Shown here: piece by piece, positions 11,201-22,600 of the stretch
Position numbering within the stretch: the stretch's first letter is position 1
How the letters are laid out: each line of letters starts with the position of its first letter
NCBI GenBank assembly: GCA_012932865.1
Contig: SAXG01000002.1
Coordinates: forward strand, 806,001-870,000
DNA: 64,000 bases
Source of the DNA: Amylostereum areolatum
Lineage: Eukaryota > Basidiomycota > Agaricomycetes > Russulales > Stereaceae
Reading direction: 5' to 3'
Program-made: the position numbers and the translations under genes
The notes under the pieces: generated by a model
Seen by the model: only the letters and a program-made list of their open reading frames with translations
The model's database searches: none
What the model was told of the DNA's origin: nothing

Positions 11201-12879
11201 TGACGTTCGCCTCTGTCTTAAATCCGCGTCTTCGTCATCTGATTCTCTGCGCAGATCTTGTGGTTCGCGAACCAAGGTTACTATCGCGGTGAACCCGGCA
11301 TTCTCACCAACCTCATGAACTCGCATGATGTGGCGTTGAAGCATCTCATGTATGCCCTGATGCATTTCTATATCGGTGTGTAGCTTGTGGTCTCAAAGTC
11401 GCCAACTTGAGCTTACCATAAGGCGACAGAGGTTGAGCAGACCGGGGCCAGCTCACAGTTTTACGACAAGTTCAGTAAGCAACCACTGTTTCCTCGAGCT
11501 TGTGGTATAGTCTAATCGGTTGATGACAGATGCTCGGTGAGCACAGTATATCAACGCCGGCATTTCATTTATCTGACTCCATGACAGTCGAAGTATCGCG
11601 AGTGTACTTAAGCTTATCTGGAACAATCCACCGCATCGGGAGGCGCTCCGGGCGCAAACTCAGTCAGTTCTTTTCCCTCTCGATCGCCACCGAATTGGTC
11701 GCTTACGTCGGCCCTCAGAAACATCGACAAGTTCATCCGGTTCGTTAATCTTATGATTAACGACGTCACATATCTCCTGGATGAGTCGCTGAGCGATATG
11801 GCACGGATACATACGATTGAAGACGAGATGGCTGACCAACAAGCATGGGCCGCACGACCGTTGCAACAGCGCCGGGAACGCGAAAGCACTTTGCACGGCC
11901 TCGAGCGTCAAGCGACGAGTTATAACTCTCTAGGCTCTTCCACTGTCAACCTTCTGAAAGTTTTTACTGCCGAGATCAAAGAGCCTTTCATGGTCCCGGA
12001 GATCGTCGACAAACTTGCTGCCATGCTGGACTACAACCTAGACGTGCTCGTCGGTCCAAAGTGCCAGGATCTCAAAGTAAAAGATAAGGAAAAGTATTAC
12101 TTCAAGCCGCGGGAGCTCTTGCGCACCCTCTTGCAGGTCTACCTCAACTTGGGGGAGCAGAGCGAATTTACCCGTGCTGTCGCGAATGACGGAAGGAGTT
12201 ATAAGAAAGAGCTTTTCGAGAAGGCCGCCGGAATCTCTGCCAGAACCAGCATGCTGTCGCCGACAGAGATTGAGCAGCTGCGACTTTTTGTCATCAAAGT
12301 GGAGGAGGCGAAGGCAACGATGGAAGCTGAGGAGGACCTAGGCGAAATCCCCGACGAGTTCTTGGGTGAGTACTCGCTCCTTGCAGACTTCTCGTCGTTG
12401 CTGACCTTTCGATCGAAAGACCCTCTAATGTTCACTATAATGCGGGATCCTGTCATTCTACCATTGTCGAGAGCCGTCATCGACCGTTCTACCATCAAGT
12501 CGCATCTGTTGTCAGATACCAAAGACCCTTTCAATCGTGCGCCATTGACTATCGAAGAAGTGGTTCCAGGTAGTGTCCAAGCTATCTTCCATCTTCTATT
12601 TCCTTGTTGACTGTATTTGTAGACGTCGACCTGAAAGCGCGAATCGATGCGTTTTTATCTGAGAGGCGGAACTCGGCCAAACCAGGAAGGCCGGAGGACG
12701 ATGTCGTAATGGCAGAGTCGGGATGCGATGGATACAAGCATATGAACGCTTTGTTTGGAGTACATTTCGGACTGTTGTGTAGCACTAGACTGACCCGCAG
12801 GCCCATGGGCCACCAATGTATATCGTACGCTGCCACAAGGACAGTAGGACTGATACCAGACCTTGTCTGCAATGCATAG
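8294..12879 (+). CDS. UFD2: Ubiquitin chain elongation factor E4, U-box protein UFD2
   Basis: UFD2 extends ubiquitin chains on Cdc48/p97 clients before proteasomal delivery. About 20 exons spread over 4.6 kb. Recognised blocks in order: ILPPLKFNYSEWENETITRVF; the core with SDIYFLTLAMSHYGLGKTID, LPLPKNVPMDFRILPEYILED, FANQGYYRGEPGILTNLMNSHDV and ASSQFYDKF; then NIDKFIRFVNLMINDVTYLLDES and AAMLDYNLDVLVGPKCQDLKV. A C-terminal U-box begins DPLMFTIMRDPVILPLS with DRSTIKSHLL and DPFNRAPLT. Exon 11530-11536 is 7 nt and joins KF to NARRSIASVLKLIW. Intron 12366-12419 (54 bp) and intron 8336-8392 (57 bp) are multiples of three. The last ~30 residues look unlike the family; a +1 shift near 12725 would give an early end AMDTSI. 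The 3' end lies 14 bp from EAF7. Confidence 0.93.
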
Positions 12880-12893
12880 GCATCGCAATGATG

Positions 12894-13760
12894 CTATGGT
12901 CCTCCCCGTTTTCTTCCCCTGCCGCCGCGAGATCCGCGTCCGCGTCCTCGTCCTCTTCCTCGACCGCGACCTCTTCCCCTTCCGCGAGAGGGCGTCGCAG
13001 AACTTGAGGCAGCTGCAAAGTAAAGTAGGTGAGCACGCGTTAGGACACGCGAAATCGCACTCCACGCACGCACCTGGGGATTCCACGATTTCTATTTCCT
13101 CGTCATCCGTATCATCTGTGCCCGCATCCGATCCAGCGGCCACACTCCCCTTCACTCGCTTTCCTCCTTCTTGTCCGCTTTCCTCGGAAAGAGCGCTGCT
13201 GGTACTATCGGACCCCTCTTCATCGCGTGTGCTTTTCTTTCCTCTACCGCGCGTGCGTTTGCGACCACGACTGCTTTCTATTATGGGTGGTGGCGTTGCG
13301 GGAGGTGAAATCGAGTCGCGCATGCGACGCTTGGCGATGACAGAGTCGATCCATTCGTCCGAAGGAAGCGTAAATTCATCACGGAAGAATGGGTGTGCGA
13401 AGAGATTCTCGGAGGGGGATGGCGAACCAACACTCTGTCGAGATGAAGTGCTGGAACTAGGAGATTCGTACCCCTCGGTGTCCTAAAAGACGCGTCGATT
13501 AACCTAGAAAAAGGAGGCTTACGCGTACGTACCAGTGTTTCCAGCGCGTCAAGGTTGTAGAGGCTTTGCAGTTTGCTCCAGATGGCTTCTACAGGGACCC
13601 AGCGGCCAGTGTCTTGGTGTATAGCGGTTCGCATGGAGAGCGCGTGAAAGTGCCGGTGAAGGCCAACGGGTCTGGCGCGCATAAGCGAGCGAAAGAATGT
13701 AATTTCGCCTTCGACAGAGTTGAGGAATGTCTCAGAGTCCAGAGAGGTATCGACTTCCAT
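12894..13760 (-). CDS. EAF7: NuA4 acetyltransferase subunit EAF7 (MRGBP/CT20 family)
   Basis: Eaf7 is a non-catalytic subunit of the NuA4 histone acetyltransferase, acting in the nucleus with Eaf3 and Eaf5. The conserved CT20 domain is near the N-terminus: ETFLNSVEGEITFFRSLMRA, then GLHRHFHALSMRTAIHQ and WVPVEAIWSKLQSLYNLDALE. After a 50-bp intron (13483-13532) follow DTEGYESPSSS and the second conserved block FFRDEFTLPSDEWIDSVIAKRR. The rest is basic and acidic low-complexity sequence. A second intron (13013-13073, 61 bp) leads to a C-terminal run of alternating Arg and Gly (about 12943-13000) ending GRKRGGP and TAG 12894-12896. Start ATG 13758-13760 gives MEVDTSLDSETF. The RGG-like tail is unusual for the family as I know it. 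Confidence 0.9.
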
Positions 13761-14507
13761 GATAAGCGTGGCGAGGATGCGGCGAGTGGAGAAGAGCGGC
13801 GCCTCTGAGCGCGCGCGACGCGTCGCAAATTCAACTTGTTGATTCCTCCCGAGTGGCACACATAACCACATCAACACACGTCTCGACTCACTGTCTCGGT
13901 ATGCTTCGGTCGATAATCTCCCAATGATCTCACTACCAGACCAATGCATGTAGCTGAAAGCAAGCATGGGACAATACGCTACAAGCGATTGTTGGGGCCC
14001 TATTGATTTCTTCCGTGGACAATAATGGTAAGTCGTAGGTGCCTCGTGGCTCTTAGCTGAACATTCTCCCTCTGATCTGTCAAACTGACCTCTAGACTTC
14101 ATGGTCCCAGCCTTGCTTCTCCAGTTGTTCATTCATCTTCTTATCGGCTCTTTCGCAGTCGATTGGGATGGTGAAACTTCTGCTTCATATCCACTGCACT
14201 CCAAATCAACCTTTCTGGGCAATCGTCCGTTTGAGAATTACGTCGCAACGCAGCAGATCAAGGTCTGTAGCGGGTCCACTTTGACCGTTTTCCTGCGTCA
14301 CCCCCGATTTGCTGCTAGTTTCAAGAGGTAGCTGGAAAGATGCAGGAAAGATGACAGACAGGCGCATTGTCCTTCGTAGGCCTATTACCACAGGACCCGT
14401 CCCATTGTCCTCCTCAACATGGCCACTAAAATTTCTTTCTCCGACAATAAAATGCAGCTAGCTTACCCGCTGGCTCTCTTTTGCGTCGCAGTCTTCTCTC
14501 CACCAAA
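13761..14507. other. Divergent intergenic region
   Basis: This lies between the EAF7 start (-) and the Ras GEF start (+), and should contain both promoters. A minus frame continues open upstream of the EAF7 ATG to about 14132, but its translation shows no recognisable domain. No clear TATA element or repeat seen. Confidence 0.45.
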
Positions 14508-17500
14508 ATGCCCCCGCCATCAAGCAAGCCCGCCAGCCGAGCATCGCCCAAGGCTGCACGTTTGGCGAGTGAGCCGTCCCATATGGCGAAAGTCGACAAG
14601 GACAGGTTGCGGCCAAGCGTTTCAACCCGGACACTGCAGTTTTCTATCATCGCCGAAGAAACCGTGGTGACGCGAACATACCTCTTACATCCCAAGGCGG
14701 AGCTAGCTTCCCTCGGTCCCTCAAAAACCTCTTCCAAAGCTCATCCTACCTCAGCGAAACCCTCCACACCCCACACATCCCCCTCGCGACTAGGGGGCGG
14801 CGTCACTGCCGCTTCCCACCCCCCAGTCCGAACCCCTCGAACAAAGCCATATCATCAGTCGACGCCATCAACGCCACATCGCAAGGTCGTTCATCCTGCT
14901 CCAGCATCCCGCCCAGCGACGTTGGGAAGTCAGACTTCTCGTATCGTATCCTCCCCAAATCTCACAAGGTCGCCAGCCCGAGCAGATGGACGGAAGGAGG
15001 TACCGAAACGTCTTGGACCCTCTCCTCCCCAACGCGATGGGTCGAGGTCGTCCCCACCTGCCCTTCGAGCTCGCTCTCCTGCCGCCGGGCGAGCCTCTAC
15101 CTTGAATTCCAGCCATGCACCCCCAAGGCGTTCAGCTCACACTTCCCGTTCATGGTCTGTTTCGCCACCCCCAAAGTCACTGCGTTCAATACCTAGCACC
15201 TCGTCCACTATCCCGCTGTCGCCGCCCTCACTTCCCTCACTTCCCTCCCTTTCCTCACTTCCCTCACTTCCCTCGCCGCCCCACCCTCCTCACCAATTGC
15301 GGGCTCCCTCCCCTCTGGACGTACCCCAACCTGAACCGCATCTTTCTCCATCTTCTATTCCGCCCGAGGCTGTTCCTCCCGCCCTCACATTCAAAGTGGA
15401 AAACCCAAGTCCCGCTGCGGTCGAGTCGCCATCACACCCATCGGCGTCTGACGTGCCCTTCAAATTCAAAGAGCAGTTTGAGGTGTTCGTCGGACACATT
15501 CTTGATTCCCAAAAACTCATCCAAGACGCGTCTCTCGAAGAGGGAGAATGTCTGCTAGCGGCCGTCTTGAGCTTTTCCCGCCACTTGAATATACCCCGCC
15601 GCCCCCAAGGACCCTTTCCGTGTCCTCACGGGGATAAGACAATCATGTTTACATGGAAACTTCTGGGGTCAAGGGATGGCGATCCTCACAACGACATTGA
15701 CACAGAATTTTCCCGTCCTAAAGCAATATTGGATGTGCTAGTAGGCGATGTGCGCAAACATATGTCCAGCATGTTGGCCTCGCAAGACGCAGGAGGTCAG
15801 TGTATCGGCATATTTCAGATGGTTGCTCTGACTGTGATTTAGTGCTTGCCACCACGCCGGATCAACGATCAGCGGCGGAAGCTCGTAAGGTCCTCGATAC
15901 AATTTACATCCATGGCGTCTGGAGTCCAAATGCCAACTGGACTGAAGATCCAGCGCGCGATGATCACGACCGACTTCAAAATGGCACCAAAGGTTTGGAC
16001 TACGCTAGCATTGAAGACCTCGTGGGACTTCTGGTGGCCACGCAGGAACACATATGGGACGACGATTTCGTGGAAATGTTCTTCCTGTGTATTAAACCGC
16101 GTGGCGATGCACAGGATATCTTACGGGCCTTAAAAGCGCGGTTCGCAGAACAAATGCCCAATGGTCTTACCCTCAAACAAAGGATTGGGTGGAGATTGCA
16201 CCACACAATGGTTCACCTTCGCATTTTCCAACTCATTCGTATTTGGCTTGACATCTACTGGCGCTCCCAAGACGAGCTCTTAATCTACGACCTCATCAGC
16301 TTCATCTGCAGTCCCGAGGTAGAGAAGCAGTGGCCTGACGTTCCACGCTTACTCCTCGCGGCCTCGTACGTTCGGTGTCCGGAGGAGAACGCTCGGCGTC
16401 GTCTGGACGAACGATTGCACTTGTATCTTCCCAAAGCACGAACGCCGATCGAGACCCCTGGGCCGATCGGCCCCCCTAGCAATTCACCTTCTTCCCGTCT
16501 TGATATCTTGGATTTCGACTCGGACGAATCTTGTCGCCGCTTAGCCCAACAGTTGTCCATGTTCGCGTCTGCGTACTATCAGGCCTTGATGCCTGAGGAA
16601 GTCGTCGCCTTGAAGATGAACGAATCGCAGCATGCCATAGCCAAGGAACACTTCCTCCAGACCGTGCGCCTTCACGATGCGGTCGGACATTGGGTTACGA
16701 AGGCTGTCTTGTACCAGACAGCGGCTGAAAGTCGAGCACAGGTAACGACAAACTTAATTCGCATTGCGAGGGTGTGTCCTCCTGACTTCCGTTTGCATCA
16801 TTGGGCGTATATTTACGCGTTATTTTTAGTTCTGTGAAGAGTTGCATAATTTCGACTTCCTCGTCGCCATTGTCGGAGCGTTGTTTTATACAAACCAGTT
16901 CCACAAAGTTCCACACCAAGAGATGGTACGAAGATCCCTTTGTCACGTTGTCGTTGGTTCACTTGCTGGCATAGCCAATTTCCCTAGAAGATAGGGAGCT
17001 CCTAATCAAGCTGGCGTGCACCACGGATTTTAGTAACAACTTCAGTGGACTCCGTGCACTTGCTCTTGAAGAGATAAAACCAAACGTACCTCTAATTGGC
17101 GAGTCGTTCCTGTGACCGCGTTTTTAATTAGGTGTCTAAATGCAGATCCAGCCATGCATCATAAAACGGTTGTACACTGTACTGAAGGGAGAAACCTCAC
17201 CAAACAAGTGGACGGCGTCACTTTTCACAACCTCATGGCAAACCGAAGGCTAGTTCAATGCATCCATTGTAAGTCTATAGTCCAAATCAACTCCGGCGAC
17301 AGCCCGCCCGCTAATAACCTGATTGGATTATAGTTCTGGATCGCGGGCATCTCCCTCAGCCCTGGAACATCGACAGTCAGTTGCAGAGCTGGATTCGCAG
17401 CGAGCTTCTTCCTTTTATGACCGTCGACAAGGAAATGTTCGAGAAGCTGCAGAGTATATCCGCCGATCTTCGGTACGACTGAAACTGCCTCACCAACATA

Positions 17501-17699
17501 CATTCTGCTCACGATATATTTCAGCAGAGACCTTGGGACAGTCGAAGATCCGCCCCAGGGCTTCCTTCAGACAACCCCCAAAGTTAGTCGCATGGGATCC
17601 CTCACGCAGAATCTGAGGAAGAAAATCGGGAAGATCGGTCTCGGTCGGCGCACTTCTTTCCCTCATCATGTCCCTACGAAGGAGGACAGGCCGCTCTAG
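14508..17699 (+). CDS. Ras guanine-nucleotide exchange factor (RasGEF_N + CDC25 domain)
   Basis: The product should load GTP onto a Ras-family GTPase at a membrane. The first ~330 residues from ATG 14508-14510 are Ser/Pro/Arg-rich and probably disordered. A structured part then opens with DVPFKFKEQFEVFVGHIL. The REM/RasGEF_N domain carries DYASIEDLVGLLVATQEHIW and DDFVEMFFLCIKPRGDAQDI. The CDC25 catalytic domain begins DESCRRLAQQLSMFASAYYQ and contains AVGHWVTKAVLYQ, RIARFCEELHNFDFLVAIVG and DFSNNFSGLRALALEE. The end is LDRGHLPQPWNIDSQLQSWI and a basic tail to TAG 17697-17699. Splicing around 17095-17150 is unresolved: a GC-AG intron (17099-17145, donor gcgagt) restores frame but other arrangements are possible. 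The nearest yeast analogues are Cdc25/Lte1/Bud5; I cannot say which. Confidence 0.85.
15226..15276 (+). repeat. CTTCCCTCA-type low-complexity repeat in the Ras GEF linker
   Basis: Imperfect copies of ctcacttccctc encode alternating Leu-Pro-Ser (LPSLPSLSSLPSLPS) in the disordered linker of the Ras GEF. Such tracts are length-variable between strains. Confidence 0.8.
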
Positions 17700-18152
17700 C
17701 TCACATCGACCTAATGCGGGCTGGCACGTTCTCGTCCCACTTCCTTTGCCCTCCATTCTCATCGTTCATTTACTGCTTTTCGGTACAGGAGCCACCTCCT
17801 TTTCACGCTCTTACATTCGTTTTCGCCAAGTAGCTCTTTAAAGTTACCCCACACTCATTGCGCTGTCGTTTATCATGCACACTCGTTGTTACTCATTCCA
17901 TCTCCTCAGATATATTGCCACGGCGGGCCCATATGTACTCATAGCATGTTCGTACCCATTCCATTTCGGTTCCAGCCAACGACGTAAGTTCAACGTGTAT
18001 TGTGGTTATCTTGTGAGTCTTAAGTTCGGCCAGGACGGATAGACAACTGCCTCGCAGTGTCATGCATGTCATAAGCATACAAAGTGAAAGTGACGGCATG
18101 AGTTGTGCATAACCCTCCTGGACATACGACTCGTACAAAGGCAACATCACGC
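17700..18152. other. Convergent 3' intergenic region
   Basis: This lies between the 3' ends of the Ras GEF (+) and RPL17 (-). No gene, repeat or RNA recognised. Confidence 0.45.
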
Positions 18153-18994
18153 TCAAGCACGAGCAGCCTCGATGCGTCTCCGGGCAACCTGTCGCCTGTT
18201 CAAACCAGAGAAAGATGGTGTGACAGCGTCTTTATCCTTGCTTCGTTCGACCTCCTCCTCAGATGCAGCCAGGATGATCTCGACGTGGCATGGGTGACCC
18301 TGGTATGGGTTGATACGACCGTGGGCGCGGTAAGTGCGACGGCGAGTTTTCTAAATTGAAAAATGTGAAGGGTGAATGCCGGTGAATACTACAGATCAAA
18401 GAGACGCACAGGGGCCTGTTGAACGACAATGTTCTTGATGTACAGGTCCTCGAGCTCGAGGCTCTTCGCATCCGCGTTCGACTCGGCATTTTTGAGGAGA
18501 CGAGTGATGAATTTGACCGACTTTTCCGGCCAACGACCTGATTCATAATGTCAATATTGATCTAAGATAAAATTAGAGAACACGCACCCTGAGTCGTCTT
18601 AAACTCCTTTGCCTGGCTAGCACGACCCACTCCTCCATTAAACCTCCTGAACGGGATGACCTGCTGGTGGTCCGCGACGTTGCCAAGATAGGTGTACGCT
18701 TTGGTGAGTTTGAGACCTAGTATCGGCAATGATGAGGAATGTGTCCTGCGACACCGAGTCGCCTCTACATACCTGTCAATGCGGCGGCAACCTCCCGCAT
18801 GTTTTTGAAGTGGGTGCGCAGGTATTCGCCGCGGGCGCGGGATGCTATAGATGGAGTTAGACATTCGAGCTGATCGTTAATCTGGAGGCAGTAACGTACT
18901 TTTATCGGGGTTGGCGGCGAGGGCGGCGGCGGCGTAGCGAACTACATCTAGGTGTCAGCGTTCTCCCGCGAAGAATATCGATTGACACACCCAT
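18153..18994 (-). CDS. RPL17: Cytosolic 60S ribosomal protein L17 (uL22)
   Basis: uL22 lines the peptide exit tunnel of the large subunit. Landmarks in order are [113 protein letters not shown] and [19 protein letters not shown], all typical. Exon 1 contains only four coding bases (ATGG, 18991-18994) followed by a 49-bp intron (18942-18990); an intron directly behind the start codon is common in fungal ribosomal protein genes. The C-terminus is longer than in yeast, with an acidic piece and a basic end [12 protein letters not shown] before TGA 18153-18155. Divergent from the Rictor gene. Confidence 0.95.
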
Positions 18995-19668
18995 CTTGAA
19001 CTTGAGGGATTGGCGTGGATATCGCGGACGACGGTGTTGACGATGATGACAGGTGACTGTACAGTACCAACCTTCGTCGGCAAACTCCGACCAGCTTCCG
19101 GTCCGCTTACCGATTCCCCTTCCTCTGATAAAATTCTCAGGATCTGTTCGAGGCGACTGGGCCTGACTATGTACTTGGCATGACTGACGGTCCTCTCCAG
19201 GCGTCCATCCACCAATGTACCCGTATGTATTTGTCCAAAACATAAACCCTTTTCCAGGAGTCTCTCTTCTGCCATCCGAAGTTTATGGATCACTCACGAG
19301 TTGGGTGAGTATTACTAATGAGCATGACACACATTTTCTACATGCTCTAAGCTACGGTACAATTGCATATTCAATCTATGAGGGGGATAGCTTGGGGATA
19401 TTGTAGCAAGTAATATAGTATCGGGAATTGATGAAACGCGCCGTCGTCTGTCTCTCAGAGTCTCACTTGTGTTTGAGCCTCAAACTCAATCGATTTGGAA
19501 GCCTCCGACTGGCTCATAGGTCTCTGTCTGCACCACCTTACGTTTTGCCGCGACGCATGTCGCAGGCGCATTCTCACTGACCTTATCTGTTCTTCTGTTT
19601 CGGGCTGGCGCATACCACAGCACCTTCCTTTGGCCTGAGGCACTGGTATCGCTATCCACTCAGCTTCC
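18995..19668. other. Divergent intergenic region RPL17 / Rictor
   Basis: This should hold the RPL17 (-) and Rictor (+) promoters. The region is mixed in composition; the short frames in both directions (plus 19215-19406, minus 18902-19293) show no domain. No conserved ribosomal-protein element could be identified by eye. Confidence 0.45.
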
Positions 19669-22600
19669 ATGTCAAGATCTTCGGCCGAACGATCTCGCGA
19701 TGGTGTACATGCAATTACGGTCAATGGTGGCGCCTCCAATGACGCTAGAGATGTCTTTGACTTCTCGCAGTTGGAGGGGATGGATGTAGGGCAGCAGGTG
19801 CGTTTGTTCAATGCATCCTGGATGTCGAATGAGTCGACAACTTGATATCCTGTTGTATAGCTGGACGCCCTGAATTCTATGATGTCGATCGCTGTGCGGA
19901 CGAAAGAAGGTGCCGAGGCTACCTTGAATAACCGCGAGGCGCCGTTGTCGGTAGGTCGAACCAATCTTCTAGGAGGAGCCGATGCTTGAAGAAATGGTTC
20001 TGTAGGATACGTTTCGGTTGCTCGTGGAATCTGAGCTGCAAACAGCCAAGGCAAGGATAGAGCTCATATCGCTGAAGATAGAACAACGTGTGTGCACTCT
20101 TGCATTCTGAGCTCTACTCACTTTACCTTTCGCACAGGGCAGCAAATTGGCGATGACAAGGGTGAGGAGTATGCCGCTGTGCGGCGCGCGACTAACTGAG
20201 TTGCTGTCAGATGACTTTCGAACAGCCTTGCAGCAGGCATCGTCGTACATCAAATTGCTAGCATCTGCTGGCCGATCGCACGCGTCTCCTTCAACGTCCC
20301 CGAGTACCTCTTCTGCGCCGGATGGGTTAATGACCGATGTTGACATCGCTCGGGCGCGTACGGATGCCATGTCCAAGCTCACCGTTATCCTTCAGCGCAA
20401 CTTACGGGTTCGCTATGAGGTCGATGTTGCTAAAGTAGTCCAAGCGTACGTACCATTACCCACACCATCTGCAGATATTTACCCAACTCGTAGTGTCATA
20501 CCCGCACTATCTGACCGATCATCTCAATTCTGTCGGGCTACGGCCTATCGACTCCTCCGCCTCCTGCTTGTTGATGCCGATTCGGTAAAGCGGTTTCGAG
20601 AACATCCATTGGATTGGTACATCGTAAAGTGCGTACACGTACACGGTTGGCTCTCTGGTACTCACATTACCAAAGATCGTTGACGCTCGACAATAAGCAC
20701 ACCGTGGAGAAAGAGCAAGTCATCAAACTTATACGTGCTATTGTCGAGATTGGCGCGCAGAGGCAATACCCTCACACGGCGCCGTGTTCTGGAAAGGTCC
20801 CTCTGTCCGAGCCAATTATGCGTTCTTTCATCGCCATAGCGGAACAACCAGAGGATCCCTTCAAGACTATCTGCATACAGACATTGGCCGAGATCAGTAA
20901 GTGTTTTTACAAGCCAACTGCCCAATCCTCAATGGTCTCTGCACAGTGGTCATCGACATCGAACTTGTCGTCAGAGCGGGAGGGTTGCGCATTCTCCTGA
21001 ACACTCTAGTCGAGGGCCCACCAGAACTTTCATCCTCGCTGACATCTGTGTTTCTTCACATCCTGGACTCCCCAGGCACGAGGAAATACCTTTGGCCTGG
21101 TTCTGACCTAGAGGTATCGTACCGAACCTTTCTCGCATTCATTCTCGCATTCATGTTGCAAAGATTCTTTTCTCTGGCGTGACAGATGCGTTTGGAAAAG
21201 ACGGAGAACACATCCAGCGTACAAAGAATACGTGTAAGCTCATCGCAAGTATGTTGCGAACGTGGAGTGGTAGGCCTTCTCCCGAAACTTGTGAACGGAG
21301 CTTATAATTCATGGACAGGTTTGATGTACTTCTGCATGGACGACATGCAAGCTATCCGAACGCTCGTCGACACCTTACGAATACCTTCCTCGGAGACCAG
21401 GGTATGTCATAAAAGTCGCATACAGCCCCATTCTTGTTGCTTGATTAGTTAGGATTCCCAAACAGGAAATCATCCTGGACATGTTTTTTGATCTCCTTCA
21501 TATCAAGACTCCCGAGTGGTATCAGAGTTTCATTAATGGTCGGAGATTAACGAGTAAGTTCAGGCCTCATACTTCTGACACGAGGCGTTTACATATACGT
21601 ATAGTGTACCAGAAAACCGGTTCCGGTCCCGATAAGCACCCTGAGGACAGCACTTCCCAGAGACTGTCCGAAACGTTACGCTTAACAGACCAGTACATCG
21701 CTCTTCTCATCATGGTGTTTACGAATGCTGGCCTCCTTGATGTCAGTGTTCTTCAGTACACGAGCTTCCGATCACTCAATCTGCCGTTCGCAGGCTCTGA
21801 CGAGCATGTTCGAGGAATCGACCACTGGATCCAATTTGTCAAGGAAGGGTACTTTACTCATGGCCGAAATACTGCAGCTCGGCAATAGAGTTCTTCCTCT
21901 CTCGGTCGCAGCAAAGGTCCAGGTATCTGACTCTTTGTCCACACCCTCTACGTGGCACATCTAAATCACCCTGTCCCAGCTCATTCCGCGAGTCTTCACT
22001 CTCGCCTCGGACTACAATGATGGCGAACATCGAATAGTGGGGACATCGACACTGTCGTCAATAGACAGTTTTAATCGTAACCGAGCCCGCTTACAACCCA
22101 CCGAGGTGGTACGCAGTCGACCAAGGTATGTGTTATAGACAACCTCTCGAATTCGACCTTCTATATCCCGGTACAGAGCCAATTCGGTCGAGGATGCCAT
22201 CCGGCGTGGTCAGCGTCAGGTCGAACAAGTGAAAATTAAGATGGGCCTGCAAATGGATGATAAAACATTCCAGGCGGCGCTGTTGGAAGCATCAGGTACG
22301 CTTTTATCCAACCCTCGTACTCGACTGTCAACACGGTATACCCACAGGTGATGCTGACTAATAAAGATCACTTGAAATGGAATTTCGACACCCTCCAAGA
22401 CCTTGTAGAAGGACCCTTGCTCAACCCAAAGCGGATGGAGGAGGCAATCAAGGTCTCGCGATTTATTCGTCGCCTAATGTCATTCTTCCATCCGTTCAGC
22501 CACCGATTCTCAGACATGAAGAGGACCACGGTGGGTGGATTACTGTCACCCGTGAGGTTATCGTTAACGAATTGAGCGCAGGAAAACCAACGATGGGTTC

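Noticed and set aside
19455..20054. 199-residue minus-strand ORF over the Rictor start
   Set aside because: The plus strand here gives three spliced exons with helical, in-frame sequence leading into Rictor; the minus frame has no domain and looks like a shadow.
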